DNA of 64,000 bases from DASVVT01 sp036386415 (lineage in GTDB: Bacteria > Acidobacteriota > Blastocatellia > Pyrinomonadales > Pyrinomonadaceae), in assembly GCA_036386415.1 (NCBI GenBank), contig DASVVT010000018.1, positions 16,789 to 80,788 of the forward strand. The letters run 5' to 3'. Shown here one piece after another: positions 36,510 to 45,375 of this stretch. The first letter of the stretch is position 1. Each line of letters begins with the position of its first letter. Made by a program: the position numbers and the translations under genes. The notes beneath the pieces were generated by a model. That model had not been told where the DNA came from, did not search any database, and was given only the letters and a program-made list of their open reading frames with translations.

Positions 36510-36657
36510 ATACCAGACAGCAGAATAAAAGAGGGGAGACAATCCACGAAGCAACACGAAATGGCACGAAAGAGCACCATCTGTTCATCTCATTTCGTGT
36601 GGCTTCGTGTCGATTCGTGGATCGTCCCCTTCCTCCCTTTTGATTGCAGCTTGGTAT
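36510..36657. repeat. Family C palindromic element, copy C3 (complete)
   Basis: ATACCAGA (36510-36517) and TTGGTAT (36651-36657) form the ends; CCACGAAGCAACACGAAATGGCACG faces CGTGTGGCTTCGTG and GATTCGTGGATCGTCC. It occupies the gap between the permease and the glycosylase gene; the rest of that gap (36285-36509) shows no gene. Confidence 0.85.
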
Positions 36658-36660
36658 CAG

Positions 36661-37335
36661 CTACCACTGAAGCTCGCTCGCGCGCCACAAGTACCAGCTC
36701 GCCACAGACCTGTAGGGACGCCAGTGCTCGCCGTAAGCTTCCAGCGCCTGCGGTTTGGGCGACTCCGTCAGTCCGTAGGCTGAGGCGAAACCTTTGCGCA
36801 CAGCGTAGTCGCCCACCGGCAACACGTCCGCTCGACCGAGGCGAAAGATAAGGAGCATCTCGACCGTCCAGCGTCCGATGCCGCGCACGTCTGTCAGTCT
36901 TTCGATGATCTCCGCATCACTCATACGCTTCAATCGAGCGAGCGAAGGGACTGTGCCGTCCAGAGTCTTCGCGGCGAGGTCTTTCAGCGCAACAAGCTTG
37001 GCCCCGGAGAGACCAGCACCGCGCAGCTCTGCTTCCGAAGCGTCCAGAATATCTTGCGGGTCAAGCCTCTGCTTTCCGAAGAGGGCGAGAACGCGCCCGT
37101 GAATCGCCGTGGCAGCGTTTCCGTGTAGCTGCTGGAAGATGATGTTTCTCGCCAGCGCCTCAAACGGGTTGTGCATGCGGCGCAGCGGCATATTGAAGGG
37201 GCCAACGCGCTCGATCAGTTGAGCAAGCGTCGGGTCGACAGAGGCTAGATGCTCGATGGCATCCTGTGGGTCATAGCAGAACCCAACACGTTTAGACCCG
37301 AGCTTCTTTGTCGTCTTCGTCGCGGATACAGGCAT
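36661..37335 (-). CDS. DNA-3-methyladenine glycosylase II (AlkA-like HhH-GPD)
   Basis: Removes alkylated bases from DNA in base-excision repair. The helix-hairpin-helix GPD core is LTDVRGIGRWTVEMLLIFRLGRADVLPVGDYAVRKG, where the Asp of PVGDYAV is catalytic. Upstream NPFEALARNIIFQQLHGNAATAIHGRV is the typical N-terminal fold piece. The frame extends to 37458 only because it runs into family B repeat sequence; ATG 37335 is the correct start and gives a normal 224 residues. It lies downstream of the aldo/keto reductase, separated by that repeat. Confidence 0.93.
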   Translation of the reverse strand: MPVSATKTTKKLGSKRVGFCYDPQDAIEHLASVDPTLAQLIERVGPFNMPLRRMHNPFEALARNIIFQQLHGNAATAIHGRVLALFGKQRLDPQDILDASEAELRGAGLSGAKLVALKDLAAKTLDGTVPSLARLKRMSDAEIIERLTDVRGIGRWTVEMLLIFRLGRADVLPVGDYAVRKGFASAYGLTESPKPQALEAYGEHWRPYRSVASWYLWRASELQW

Positions 37336-37360
37336 CAGGTTTCCAATTTTAAAAAGGGCG

Positions 37361-37450
37361 GTTAAACGCCGGAGGACGCAAAGTACATCGCAAAGGATAT
37401 AGACTCTTCGCGTTCTTTGCGTCTCTTCCTTTGCGTCCTTTGCGTTTAAA
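37361..37450. repeat. Family B palindromic element, copy B3
   Basis: GGTTAAACGCCGGAGGACGCAAAG (from 37361) faces CTTTGCGTCCTTTGCGTTTAAA (to 37450). It fills the space between the glycosylase start and the reductase stop. Confidence 0.8.
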
Positions 37451-37454
37451 TTCT

Positions 37455-38441
37455 TCACCTGTTGACAGCCGCCATTCCGGCTTCAGTGTAGCGCGTGCCT
37501 GCGGCTGCTCCTTTGGGCGCGACCTCGTCAATGCGCCTGATCTCTTCCGGCGTGATCTCCACTTCGAGCGCGGCGACGTTCTCTTCGAGATACCTGCGCC
37601 GCTTGGTGCCTGGGATCGGCACAACGTCTTGGCCTTGCGCGAGCACCCATGCCAGGGCAAGCTGCGCCGAGGTGCATCCCTTCTCCGCCGCGATCTCCTC
37701 TATGCGCTTGACCAGCTCCAGATTCTTCTGAAAATTCTCGCCCTGGAAGCGCGGCGCTTGACGACGGTAATCATCCGGCGCTAAATCGTCGAAGCTCTTG
37801 ATCTGACCTGTGAGAAAACCTCTCCCCAGCGGGCTGTAGGCGACGAAGCCCATTCCCAGCTCGCGGCACACATCGAGCAGGCCGTCTTCCGGGTCGCGGC
37901 TCCACAGGGAGTACTCCGTCTGGAGCGCGGCGATTGCGTGCACGGCCTGTGCCCTGCGGATGGTCTCAATGCTCGCTTCCGAGAGTCCCAGGTGCCTGAC
38001 CTTGCCCTCCTCTACGAGCCGCGACATCTCGCCGACAGTCTCCTCGATGGGGGTGTTCGGATCGACGCGGTGCTGGTAGTAGAGATCAATCGTCTCCACC
38101 TTGAGGCGGCGAAGGCTTGCCTCGCAGGCGCGCCGCACGTACTCCGGCTGACCGTTGACGCCTAAGAACTCGCCCTGCTCGCCCCGCACGTTGCCGAACT
38201 TAGTCGCCAGGACGACCTCGTTGCGCCGACCTTTGATCGCTCGCCCGACAAGCTCTTCGTTCTTGAACGGCCCGTACATGTCTGCTGTGTCCAGAAAATT
38301 GACGCCCAACTCCAGCGCGCGATGAATGGTCGCGATTGATTCCTGCTCGTCTGAATTGCCGTAAAACTCAGACATGCCCATGCAGCCTAGTCCCATCGCA
38401 GAGACCTCCAGCCCGCTCCTGCCTAACTGACGTGTTTTCAT
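37455..38441 (-). CDS. Aldo/keto reductase
   Basis: A 328-residue NAD(P)H-dependent reductase of aldehydes and ketones in a TIM-barrel fold. The catalytic tetrad is visible: Asp and Tyr in LDTADMYGPFKNEELVG, Lys in VVLATKFGN and His in YYQHRVDPNTPIEETVGEM. The C-terminus holds the nucleotide-binding PIPGTKRRRYLEEN segment. It starts at ATG 38441 and ends close to a family B element. Substrate not predictable. Confidence 0.95.
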   Translation of the reverse strand: MKTRQLGRSGLEVSAMGLGCMGMSEFYGNSDEQESIATIHRALELGVNFLDTADMYGPFKNEELVGRAIKGRRNEVVLATKFGNVRGEQGEFLGVNGQPEYVRRACEASLRRLKVETIDLYYQHRVDPNTPIEETVGEMSRLVEEGKVRHLGLSEASIETIRRAQAVHAIAALQTEYSLWSRDPEDGLLDVCRELGMGFVAYSPLGRGFLTGQIKSFDDLAPDDYRRQAPRFQGENFQKNLELVKRIEEIAAEKGCTSAQLALAWVLAQGQDVVPIPGTKRRRYLEENVAALEVEITPEEIRRIDEVAPKGAAAGTRYTEAGMAAVNR

Positions 38442-38586
38442 TGTGACTCCTCTATTGTTCTACCGAAACTCGATGGCTTCCGTCCTGCTCCGAACTAAAG
38501 TTAGAACCTAACAGGAGAAATGTTAAGAATGGAGTTTATTTATGTAGACAAAGTATTGATCGAGCGGTCGCTTCATCTCAAGGAGA

Positions 38587-38736
38587 AGTGGTGACCCTGG
38601 GTTTCAGCTCAACTCTCTGTGCCCGCTCCGTGTGCTCTCGGGTCTGCGGTGGTGAATCAACTTAAAACAAGACTCACCACAGAGGCGCAGAGGACACAGA
38701 GGCTGCACAGAGCACTGATCCAATCAGGACACTACC
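38587..38736. repeat. Family A palindromic element, copy A2 (complete)
   Basis: AGTGGTGACC (38587-38596) begins and GGACACTACC (38727-38736) ends the element; inside, GTCTGCGGTGGTGAATC faces GACTCACCACAGAGGCGCAGAGG. It lies upstream of the aldo/keto reductase gene. The rest of the 38442-38876 gap has only the next hairpin. Confidence 0.85.
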
Positions 38737-38799
38737 GATTATCGAATGCCCGCAGATCATTCAGTATCGAGATGATTGAGAGCTGATTGCGAACTACGC

Positions 38800-38865
38800 A
38801 GCACACACAAATGAGCATGGAGGAGAACAAAGATTGGTTTGTTCTCCTCCATGCTCATGTGTGCT
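38800..38865. terminator. Strong hairpin after the M23 peptidase gene
   Basis: The stem AATGAGCATGGAGGAGAACAA (within 38800-38831) pairs with its complement (38838-38865) around a 6-base loop, with outer AGCACAC/GTGTGCT. It lies 11 bases past the stop codon of the minus-strand M23 gene. Confidence 0.75.
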
Positions 38866-38876
38866 ACTAATTTCGG

Positions 38877-39761
38877 CTACTGCGCGGTTGGCTGTGATTT
38901 AATTCGACCCGTCTCCTCGCGCGTCCCCAATGGCGAGAGGGACGGAAGATATGGAATAGGATTGATCGGTTGTCCGTTCATACGTACCTCGTAATGCAGA
39001 TGCGGGCCTGTGGAGCGTCCCGTCGAGCCGACCAGGCCGAGCTGCTCGCCCCGCTTGATCGTCTGGCCGACCGCCACGTCTATCCTTGAGAGGTGTCCGT
39101 AACGCGTGCTGAGTCCGTTGCCGTGATCTAGATAAACGACCCACCCGTAGCCCCTCTGCCAACCGGCGATGACGACCGTGCCGTTAGCGGTTCCAACGAC
39201 GGGCGTTCCCCAGGCGGCGCTGATGTCCTGTCCCTTATGAAACTCCAGAGATGAGCCGCCAAAAGGGTTGCTGCGCACGCCGTAGCCGCCGCGCAAAGGG
39301 CCTGCTACAGGCCAGATCGAGGGGATGTTGCCGAGCGGCACACCCGCTTTCGAAGCAGTAGTACCGGCGGGGAGACGGTCTGTCACGGGAGATGCTTCAT
39401 CGGCCAGCGAGATGATCGTCATATCGTTGACCAAAGAGGGACGCGCTCCGGCGTTTTGACTTTCAGCTCGCGGGGAATAGGTCAGGGCTGTTTTCCTGAC
39501 CAGAGGAGATTGCGCCGCAGGCTTCGTATTATCGCGCTTGACGGGTTCCGCTGCGCCAGCCGGTTCATCAGGCTTGTCGCCAGCGCGCCTCGTTCGCGTC
39601 TGCGCTGCGACGGAAGAGAGACTCAAGATGAAACAGAGAAGCGAGAAGGCCAGAGGGCTCGTCGCCCCAGACAGCCGAGAGCGGCTGATTCCATGAAAGC
39701 GATATGGCTGCGCAGGGGAACTGCTATCGGGGGCGGAGGAACGCGTATTCAAAATTATCAT
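38877..39761 (-). CDS. M23-family (LytM-type) peptidoglycan endopeptidase
   Basis: An exported protein: hydrophobic signal segment near residues 34-54 (FSLLCFILSLSSVAAQ). The LytM domain (about 160-280) has FHKGQDISAAWGTPVVG (His and Asp metal ligands), YGWVVYLDHGNGLSTRYGHLS, and the final metal/base motif GPHLHYEVRMNG. The zinc ligands are complete, so it should cut peptide bridges of peptidoglycan. The middle is a disordered Lys/Ser/Pro-rich linker. It starts at ATG 39761. Confidence 0.92.
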   Translation of the reverse strand: MIILNTRSSAPDSSSPAQPYRFHGISRSRLSGATSPLAFSLLCFILSLSSVAAQTRTRRAGDKPDEPAGAAEPVKRDNTKPAAQSPLVRKTALTYSPRAESQNAGARPSLVNDMTIISLADEASPVTDRLPAGTTASKAGVPLGNIPSIWPVAGPLRGGYGVRSNPFGGSSLEFHKGQDISAAWGTPVVGTANGTVVIAGWQRGYGWVVYLDHGNGLSTRYGHLSRIDVAVGQTIKRGEQLGLVGSTGRSTGPHLHYEVRMNGQPINPIPYLPSLSPLGTREETGRIKSQPTAQ

Positions 39762-40439
39762 TAACCTTTCCCGGCCAGCTCACGGACGCAAAAATGTACT
39801 GATAGGGGATGCGTCGTCGGCCAGCGCGTAGGCACAGTCTCCGGGGCGCGGGGACATGTGCGCTATTGATTTGTCTAGTGATTGCCCATAGGCTTGCTAG
39901 AAGGATGCAAGCCCATACAGAACTCTAGCCGATTGGCTGATGCCCTGACAACCAGCAATTTGACCGCGAGTGTCCGACTCTGGGACGAATCTCGCTCAAA
40001 AGAGTTCCCCATCAGCCGTTTTCCCAAGCTCGCGAATCAAAAATGAACACTCCCGCGTCAATAAGAAATTCTTTAACTTCGGAATAAATGGGGAAGCCAT
40101 GATCCACCATAGCGGTTTGCGATTGAGTGTAGCGTGGATGAGACTCACCACAGAGTCACAGAGGACACAGAGGATGCACAGAGAATTAAGCCTCTGTGTG
40201 CCCTCTGTGCCCTCTGTGACTCTGTGGTGAATTATCGCCGCGATACACTCAACTACTATTTGATATAAATTACACGAAACAGCCCTAAATGGCCTGAGAT
40301 TCTTAGCGTTGTTTCGTGGATCATTAATCGTTTGGATACCCATCTCTCTCATGTCCCGGTTCAAAGGAACGAAAGATTGTGATTCACGACGGATACGAAG
40401 ACGAGTATATTAAGGACATTCCATCAAAAAGGGACTCGT
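39762..40439. other. Intergenic region with palindromic repeats
   Basis: About 680 bases, no convincing gene. It contains family A-like copy A8 and a degenerate C-like piece (about 40272-40323, ACACGAAACAG facing GTTGTTTCGTGGATC). Open frames crossing the repeats are translations of the repeat words. The upstream promoter for the M23 gene should lie near 39762-39900 but is not resolved. Confidence 0.5.
40123..40252. repeat. Family A-like palindromic element, copy A8 with different ends
   Basis: TTGAGTGTAGCG (40123-40134) faces CGCGATACACTCAA (40239-40252); the core is CTCACCACAGAGTCACAGAGGACACAGAGG facing CCTCTGTGCCCTCTGTGACTCTGTGGTG. The outer ends differ from the GGTAGTGTCC ends of A1-A5. 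Confidence 0.8.
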
Positions 40440-42317
40440 ATGAAGATCAGACTAAACACATCGATGCTCGTGCGCCTGCTGGTTTTGGCGCTTCTCTTCT
40501 CTGGCAGCGTGACCCTTCGTGCTCAGCAGGCGCAAACCGTTCCCGATCCGCCGCCGGGCTTTGACAAGATCGAAAAGATGATCGAGATGCGTGACGGCAT
40601 ACGGCTCTTCACGGTCATCTATACTCCGCAAGAGGCGCGCGCACCGCTCCCGTTCATCTTCGTGCGCACCCCTTACAGCGTCAGTGGAATGGGCGCTCGC
40701 TCCATCCCCAGGTCTTTCAAGCCGCTCGCGGACGATGGCTACATCTTCGTCTTTCAAGACGTGCGCGGGCGCTTCAAGTCTGAAGGCCAGTTCGTCATGC
40801 AGCGCCCGCCGCGCGCGTCGCGCGATGCGAAGGCGATAGACGAGGGCACGGATGCGTACGATACGATTGAGTGGCTGGTGAAGAACGTGCCGCACAACAA
40901 CAGGCGTGTCGGCATGACCGGAGGCTCTTACGATGCCTGGCTCGCCGTGATGGCGACCATTGAGCCGCACCCGGCGCTCGCGGCCGTCTGCGAGCAGGCC
41001 TCTCCGGCAGACATGTACCTCGGCGACGATTTTCATCACAACGGGGCTTTCCGGCTGAGCTACGGATTCGAGTACGCGTTCGAGCTGGAATCGACGAAGG
41101 AAGAGAACGCCAACTTCAAGTTCGATATGTATGACACCTACGACTGGTATCTACGCCTCGGCGCGCTTTCCAACGCCGATGCGAAATATTTTCACGGGCG
41201 GCTGCCGACCTGGAACAACTTCGTCAACCATCCGAACTACGACGAGTTCTGGAAGAAACAGGCGCTCGCGTTTCAACTCTCGCGCGTGACCGTCCCCATC
41301 ATGCACGTGGCGGGCTGGTGGGATCAGGAAGATTTTTATGGGCCGGTGAAGGCTTATGAGATTCTGGAAAAGACGGATACGAAGGGGATGAACTTCCTGG
41401 TCGTCGGGCCCTGGAATCACGGCGGCTGGGGGGGCGATGGGAGCAAACTGGGCAAGATCGACTTTGAAAGTCCGACCGGATACCATTTTCGTGAACAGAT
41501 TCTGCCGCCGTGGTTCGCCTATTACCTGAAAGGCAAAGGCAGTCTCAACCAACCCGAAGCCGTGACCTTCGAGACCGGCAGCAACCGCTGGCAATCTTAC
41601 GACGCCTGGCCGCCGAGCCGGAATATCTCGAAGCGCAATCTATACTTCCAATCGGACGGGCGACTCTCTTTCGACCCGCCGCAGGCGGAAGGAGACAATC
41701 AGTTCGACCGTTATGTCTCCGATCCGGCCAATCCCGTTCCCTATCGCCATCGCCCGATTGAGGCGACCTATTTCCCCGCAGGCTCGGGCTGGTTCACCTG
41801 GCTCGTCGAAGATCAACGCTTCGTCAATGGGCGTCCAGATGTGCTGACGTGGGAGACCGAAACCCTGAACGAAGACGTACGCGTCTCAGGCAAGCTGCTG
41901 GCGCACCTTTTCGCTTCGACGACCGGAACCGACAGCGACTGGGTCGTGAAGCTCATAGACGTGTACCCGGAAGACTATCATAGGGACGTGAAGATGAGCG
42001 GCTACCAGTTGATGATCGCCAGTGAAATCCTGCGCGGCAGGTTTCGCAACAGCTTCGAGAAACCTGAGCCCATCACGCCCAACCGTGTCAACGAGTACGT
42101 GATCGACCTGCACACGAACAGCCACGTCTTTCTCAAAGGCCACAAGATCATGGTGCAGGTGCAGAGCACATGGTTTCCCGTCTACGACCGTAACCCGCAG
42201 AAGTTCGTTCCGAATATTTTCAAGGCCGTCGAGTCGGATTTTCAACCGGCGACCCAGCGCATCTATCGCTCGCGCCGCTTCGCCTCTCATATCGAGTTGC
42301 CCGTGCTTAACCGTTGA
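40440..42317 (+). CDS. Secreted CocE/NonD-family hydrolase (X-Pro dipeptidyl-peptidase-like)
   Basis: A signal peptide (LLVLALLFSGSVTLRAQQ) precedes an alpha/beta hydrolase of the CocE/PepX group, known as X-Pro dipeptidyl-peptidases, esterases and acyl hydrolases. The nucleophile is in TGGSYDAWLA (about residue 162), the Asp in WWDQEDFYG and the His in WNHGGWGG. The C-terminal jelly-roll (about 430-620) ends KIMVQVQSTWFPVYDRNPQKFVPN. A paralogue of similar length lies at 51054; both genes point the same way. It may act on peptides in the periplasm. Confidence 0.93.
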   Translation: MKIRLNTSMLVRLLVLALLFSGSVTLRAQQAQTVPDPPPGFDKIEKMIEMRDGIRLFTVIYTPQEARAPLPFIFVRTPYSVSGMGARSIPRSFKPLADDGYIFVFQDVRGRFKSEGQFVMQRPPRASRDAKAIDEGTDAYDTIEWLVKNVPHNNRRVGMTGGSYDAWLAVMATIEPHPALAAVCEQASPADMYLGDDFHHNGAFRLSYGFEYAFELESTKEENANFKFDMYDTYDWYLRLGALSNADAKYFHGRLPTWNNFVNHPNYDEFWKKQALAFQLSRVTVPIMHVAGWWDQEDFYGPVKAYEILEKTDTKGMNFLVVGPWNHGGWGGDGSKLGKIDFESPTGYHFREQILPPWFAYYLKGKGSLNQPEAVTFETGSNRWQSYDAWPPSRNISKRNLYFQSDGRLSFDPPQAEGDNQFDRYVSDPANPVPYRHRPIEATYFPAGSGWFTWLVEDQRFVNGRPDVLTWETETLNEDVRVSGKLLAHLFASTTGTDSDWVVKLIDVYPEDYHRDVKMSGYQLMIASEILRGRFRNSFEKPEPITPNRVNEYVIDLHTNSHVFLKGHKIMVQVQSTWFPVYDRNPQKFVPNIFKAVESDFQPATQRIYRSRRFASHIELPVLNR

Positions 42318-42332
42318 GATCAAGGTTAGTCC

Positions 42333-42480
42333 AGCCAGACTCGAATCCGGGTCTGGCTTGAAGAGTTGCGCGTTATCATCGCGAGCCTGGCCGCTTCTCA
42401 ATGCTCATTGAGCATTGAGAAGCGGCCACAACAGTCAGCGCCCCTTTCGTTATGCACGGAAGGGGCGCTGACTGTTGTGG
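42333..42480. terminator. Three hairpins in tandem after the CocE gene
   Basis: Three stems follow the stop codon: AGCCAGAC/GTCTGGCT (42333-42358), a 19-bp perfect stem with a 1-base centre (42389-42427), and CCACAACAGTCAGCGCCCCTT facing its complement (42426-42480, 21 bp). The last two share two bases. Such stacking is stronger than needed for one terminator. Confidence 0.75.
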
Positions 42481-42619
42481 ACAATTGCCATGACCCTTTG
42501 GCGGGATCAGGCGTCTTTAAGAATCTCGATCAAATAAGGCAAGACCGATCTTCTAAGCTCTTCTATGTCCACTAAACTAAAGCCGAATCCTTCGGTCCGG
42601 CGTCGAACCTGTTCCAGGC

Positions 42620-42766
42620 CTAGACTGAGCGGCGGCCTGTCAGAAGGTTAATCACCAACACGACCAATGCCACCACCAGCAGCAAATGAATGAGCCCCCC
42701 GCCGATATGCGCGAGAGCGCCGATTAGCCACAAGACCAAAAGCACCACGAGAATTGTCCACAACAT
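42620..42766 (-). CDS. Small lmo0937-like membrane protein (48 residues)
   Basis: The frame is ATG 42766 to TAG 42620, 48 residues: MLWTILVVLLVLWLIGALAH, a GGGLIHLL turn and VVALVVLVINLLTGRRSV, two membrane helices with a conserved Gly-rich hinge and a basic end. This matches the layout of the lmo0937/DUF5670 family of small membrane proteins. Function is unknown. A weak ribosome site precedes it. It is short enough to be missed by ordinary gene calling. Confidence 0.8.
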   Translation of the reverse strand: MLWTILVVLLVLWLIGALAHIGGGLIHLLLVVALVVLVINLLTGRRSV

Positions 42767-43278
42767 GATCTTCTACTCCTTCGCTCGGTTGATCCTCAAA
42801 AAAGTCTCATTGGTTCCGGTTCTGCCAAACCTCTCCGCCCTTGAACTATGGCAATGGCTATTCCAGACCTTCCACAGGGGAGCGGGGTCAGGTCTTAAAC
42901 TTATGAATGAAAGGCTTTACTGAGCAGCACCGAAGGATTTTGTCGGCAGCCGTAGACGCCGCGTCTCGTACCGAAGCCAGACAAGTATGATTGAAGCTGC
43001 GGACTCCTTGCGTCCGGCTGCTATACACACTTTATCTTTTCTTCGCCCAGCCTGAATATTCATTGACCCTATCGCAGGAGGTAGCCTATTGTTCCCCTCC
43101 ATAAAGGTCTAACAGCAGGCCAGCCAGATCGCAGGGCGACAGGGGGCAGATGGCACACATCAGGCGCACTTCATAGAGAAGCGCGTCACGCGCAACGGAA
43201 GAAATCGGGCGTGCGGGATGATTAAGGGATGCGCGTCAATCACTTCTCAGGAACATCATCGCTAAAGGAGCTACGATC
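42767..43278. other. Intergenic region upstream of the secreted protein gene
   Basis: About 510 bases with no convincing gene. A GGGGTCAGGTCTTAAAC word (42884-42900) resembles the signature seen at ends of Y1-transposase (REP-associated) elements. At the right end, TAAAGGAG at 43264-43271 is the ribosome site for the gene at 43279. Confidence 0.4.
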
Positions 43279-43869
43279 ATGTACAACTTCAGGAAATCAC
43301 TCATCAGTTTGGTCGGATTACTGGGGCTGATCGGCGTCATTGCCGTGCTCACACCGTTCAAAGGCTATGGTCATAAAAGTCCTGAACCCATGCAGACCGT
43401 GCAGGACGTGCGGGTGGTCAATGCGACCACGGCCCCCGTGCCGACGCGCGATGTTGATGCTCGCCAGGCGAGCGACATCGTGACCCTTCTTTTCGCCGGA
43501 AGCGGCACCGCGAACGTCTTCAAAAGGGCGCTTGCGACTGGCGCTCTGAGTGGCGTTGAGTTTGTGGTTCCAGCCGATCAGGTGCTGGTTGTGACGGACG
43601 TGGAATGGATACGCTTATGCAGCAACTGTACTGCCGGTAGTATCGATAAAATAACTTTAGAGATCTTCGGCGCAAACGGCGCGCACCGCCTTGTCTATGC
43701 GTCCGTTGCTCCCGTCGGCAGTAACGGTCAGACAGGGGCCAGCGAGAGCATGGAGACAGGCTTTGCCGTGGCGGAAGGAGGGCGCATCAACATAGGGCCT
43801 TCTTTCAGTAGTAGTACTGGCAGCAATCTCACGGTCTTCCTGCACGGTTATCTTGTTCCGGCCAATTGA
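43279..43869 (+). CDS. Exported hypothetical protein
   Basis: An N-terminal membrane/signal segment (LISLVGLLGLIGVIAVL) is followed by about 165 residues of beta-rich sequence (VEFVVPADQVLVVTDVEW; LEIFGANG; LTVFLHGYLVPAN) with one C-x2-C pair (RLCSNC). I recognise no family. The Ser/Gly-rich, strand-rich pattern suggests a beta-sandwich exported domain. TAAAGGAG lies 8 bases before ATG 43279. A family A repeat follows. Confidence 0.75.
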   Translation: MYNFRKSLISLVGLLGLIGVIAVLTPFKGYGHKSPEPMQTVQDVRVVNATTAPVPTRDVDARQASDIVTLLFAGSGTANVFKRALATGALSGVEFVVPADQVLVVTDVEWIRLCSNCTAGSIDKITLEIFGANGAHRLVYASVAPVGSNGQTGASESMETGFAVAEGGRINIGPSFSSSTGSNLTVFLHGYLVPAN

Positions 43870-43972
43870 GTCTCTGAAGAGCCGATGCCTTCTCGGCGTG
43901 GCTTCAGAGACGCGCGCGAAGGATGAACCTACGCTGCGGCTCCTCGCTCTGCCAGCCAACAGTTTATTCATT

Positions 43973-44097
43973 AGTGCTCTGTGCCGCCTCTCTCGTCCTC
44001 TGTGCCTCTGTGGTGAGTCTTTTCTAGAACCATTCACCACCGCAGACCCGAGAGAACACGGAGGGCACAGAGATTAGCCGAAACTCGGGACACTACC
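43973..44097. repeat. Family A palindromic element, copy A3 (reversed, left end lost)
   Basis: GGACACTACC (44088-44097) ends the copy; CTCTGTGCCTCTGTGGTGAGTC faces TTCACCACCGCAGACCCGAGAGAACACGG. The copy is in the opposite orientation to A1, judged by its GAAACTCGGGACACTACC flank. The left end cannot be traced. Confidence 0.75.
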
Positions 44098-44203
44098 AAG
44101 GCGTTCCGGCATTCGACTTCGCGCAGCAGAACGCCCTATACTGATCCCGCGCTGCCGGGCATCTACAGGTGCCCTCCTTGCTGAATCCCCAAAAAGAGAT
44201 GTT

Positions 44204-45235
44204 GTGATAAAAAGTAGACGCCTAAAGATGAATACAATGAAGCCAGTGATAGTGTTGCTATTTCTTGTGATGACCGCTTCGGCGCAACGCGGGCCCGTAC
44301 CCAGAGGCACGACGCCCCAGCCACCGCCGACGCGCGGCTCGCGCACAGGCAACGCGCGTTCGAGCACGATGCAAGTTGAGATACCATCGCCGATTGCAGA
44401 AGTGCCCGTGCCTTTCGGCGTCCCATCGGCAGACGGTACTGGAGCCTTACAACCACTCGGCTCCGTCTCGCCGGAATTAAACTTTGAGCACCAGGTTGTG
44501 ACCGGCATCCCCTTTTCCGCAGAGACGGTGACGGAACACGTACAGTCACTCACTGACGGCAACCGTCTGGTGCGGCGCTCCAGCGCAAATGTTTACAGGG
44601 ACGGGAGGGGGCGCACACGCCGCGATCATATGGAAGAGCAGAGAGGTGGTAGCAGCAGCAGCGGCGCCACGTCATCGCCCGTCGTTTCCGTCATCAATGA
44701 CCCCGTTGCCTACACCAATATCGTGCTCGATCACCGCACGTCGAGCGCACGACGCATCAAGCTGCCGCCTGCTCTCTTCAAACGCGCGCAGGCGGATATG
44801 GGAAGCGCCAACATAGGTGAGCCACGCTTCGGCGTCCTTGTCCCGCGCAGCGCCAGGCGGCGCATCGGCACGCCCGACGATCCGCTCGTCAACAATCCAC
44901 CGGAGAGGAGAACCGAGAAACTGGAGGCGCGCAACATCGAAGGAGTGCTCGCCGAAGGCACACGCACGACGCTTGTCATTCCGGCGGGCGAGTTCGACAA
45001 CGAGAAGCCGCTGGAGATCACGCAGGAGCGTTGGTACTCGCCGGAGCTACACACAGTCGTACTAATGCGCCATAACGATCCGCGCTTTGGTGAGACGACG
45101 TTTCGGCTCACCAACGTCAACCGTGGCGAACCCGACACGGAGCTTTTCAAAATACCGTCGAACTACACGGTCAAGGAAGGCGTTTCCGGTGTTGCTCCGG
45201 GGATGAGACCGAGACTGCAACTGCCTCAAAATTAG
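44204..45235 (+). CDS. Secreted hypothetical protein
   Basis: A signal peptide (MKPVIVLLFLVMTASAQRG) is followed by a Pro/Arg-rich low-complexity stretch and a 240-residue region with NVYRDGRGRTRRDHMEE, INDPVAYTNIVLDHRTSSARRIKLPP and EITQERWYSPELHTVVLMRHNDPRFGETTFRLTNV. Such VYRD-GRTRR / LD-RT-ARR proteins are frequent and uncharacterised in acidobacterial-type genomes. GTG 44204 follows AAGAGA; ATG 44228 and 44237 are alternative starts. A strong hairpin (45275-45351) closes the gene. Confidence 0.75.
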   Translation: MIKSRRLKMNTMKPVIVLLFLVMTASAQRGPVPRGTTPQPPPTRGSRTGNARSSTMQVEIPSPIAEVPVPFGVPSADGTGALQPLGSVSPELNFEHQVVTGIPFSAETVTEHVQSLTDGNRLVRRSSANVYRDGRGRTRRDHMEEQRGGSSSSGATSSPVVSVINDPVAYTNIVLDHRTSSARRIKLPPALFKRAQADMGSANIGEPRFGVLVPRSARRRIGTPDDPLVNNPPERRTEKLEARNIEGVLAEGTRTTLVIPAGEFDNEKPLEITQERWYSPELHTVVLMRHNDPRFGETTFRLTNVNRGEPDTELFKIPSNYTVKEGVSGVAPGMRPRLQLPQN

Positions 45236-45274
45236 AGCGGTTCTCGTTTGCGTATAGAGAACGGAAGAAAGATA

Positions 45275-45351
45275 GAGCCACAGATCAACGCAGGCATACG
45301 CGAATCAGAATGGTTTGAACATTCGCGTCTACCTGCGTTGATCTGTGGCTC
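45275..45351. terminator. Bidirectional hairpin between convergent genes
   Basis: GAGCCACAGATCAACGCAGG (within 45275-45305) faces its near-perfect complement (45321-45351), 31-base arms with a 15-base loop. It lies between the ends of the genes at 44204 (+) and 45376 (-). Confidence 0.75.
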
Positions 45352-45375
45352 TTCCGTATCGTGTGAAGCGACTTA

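Noticed and set aside
39996..40364. 122-codon minus-strand frame
   Set aside because: It is a translation of the family A and C palindromes.
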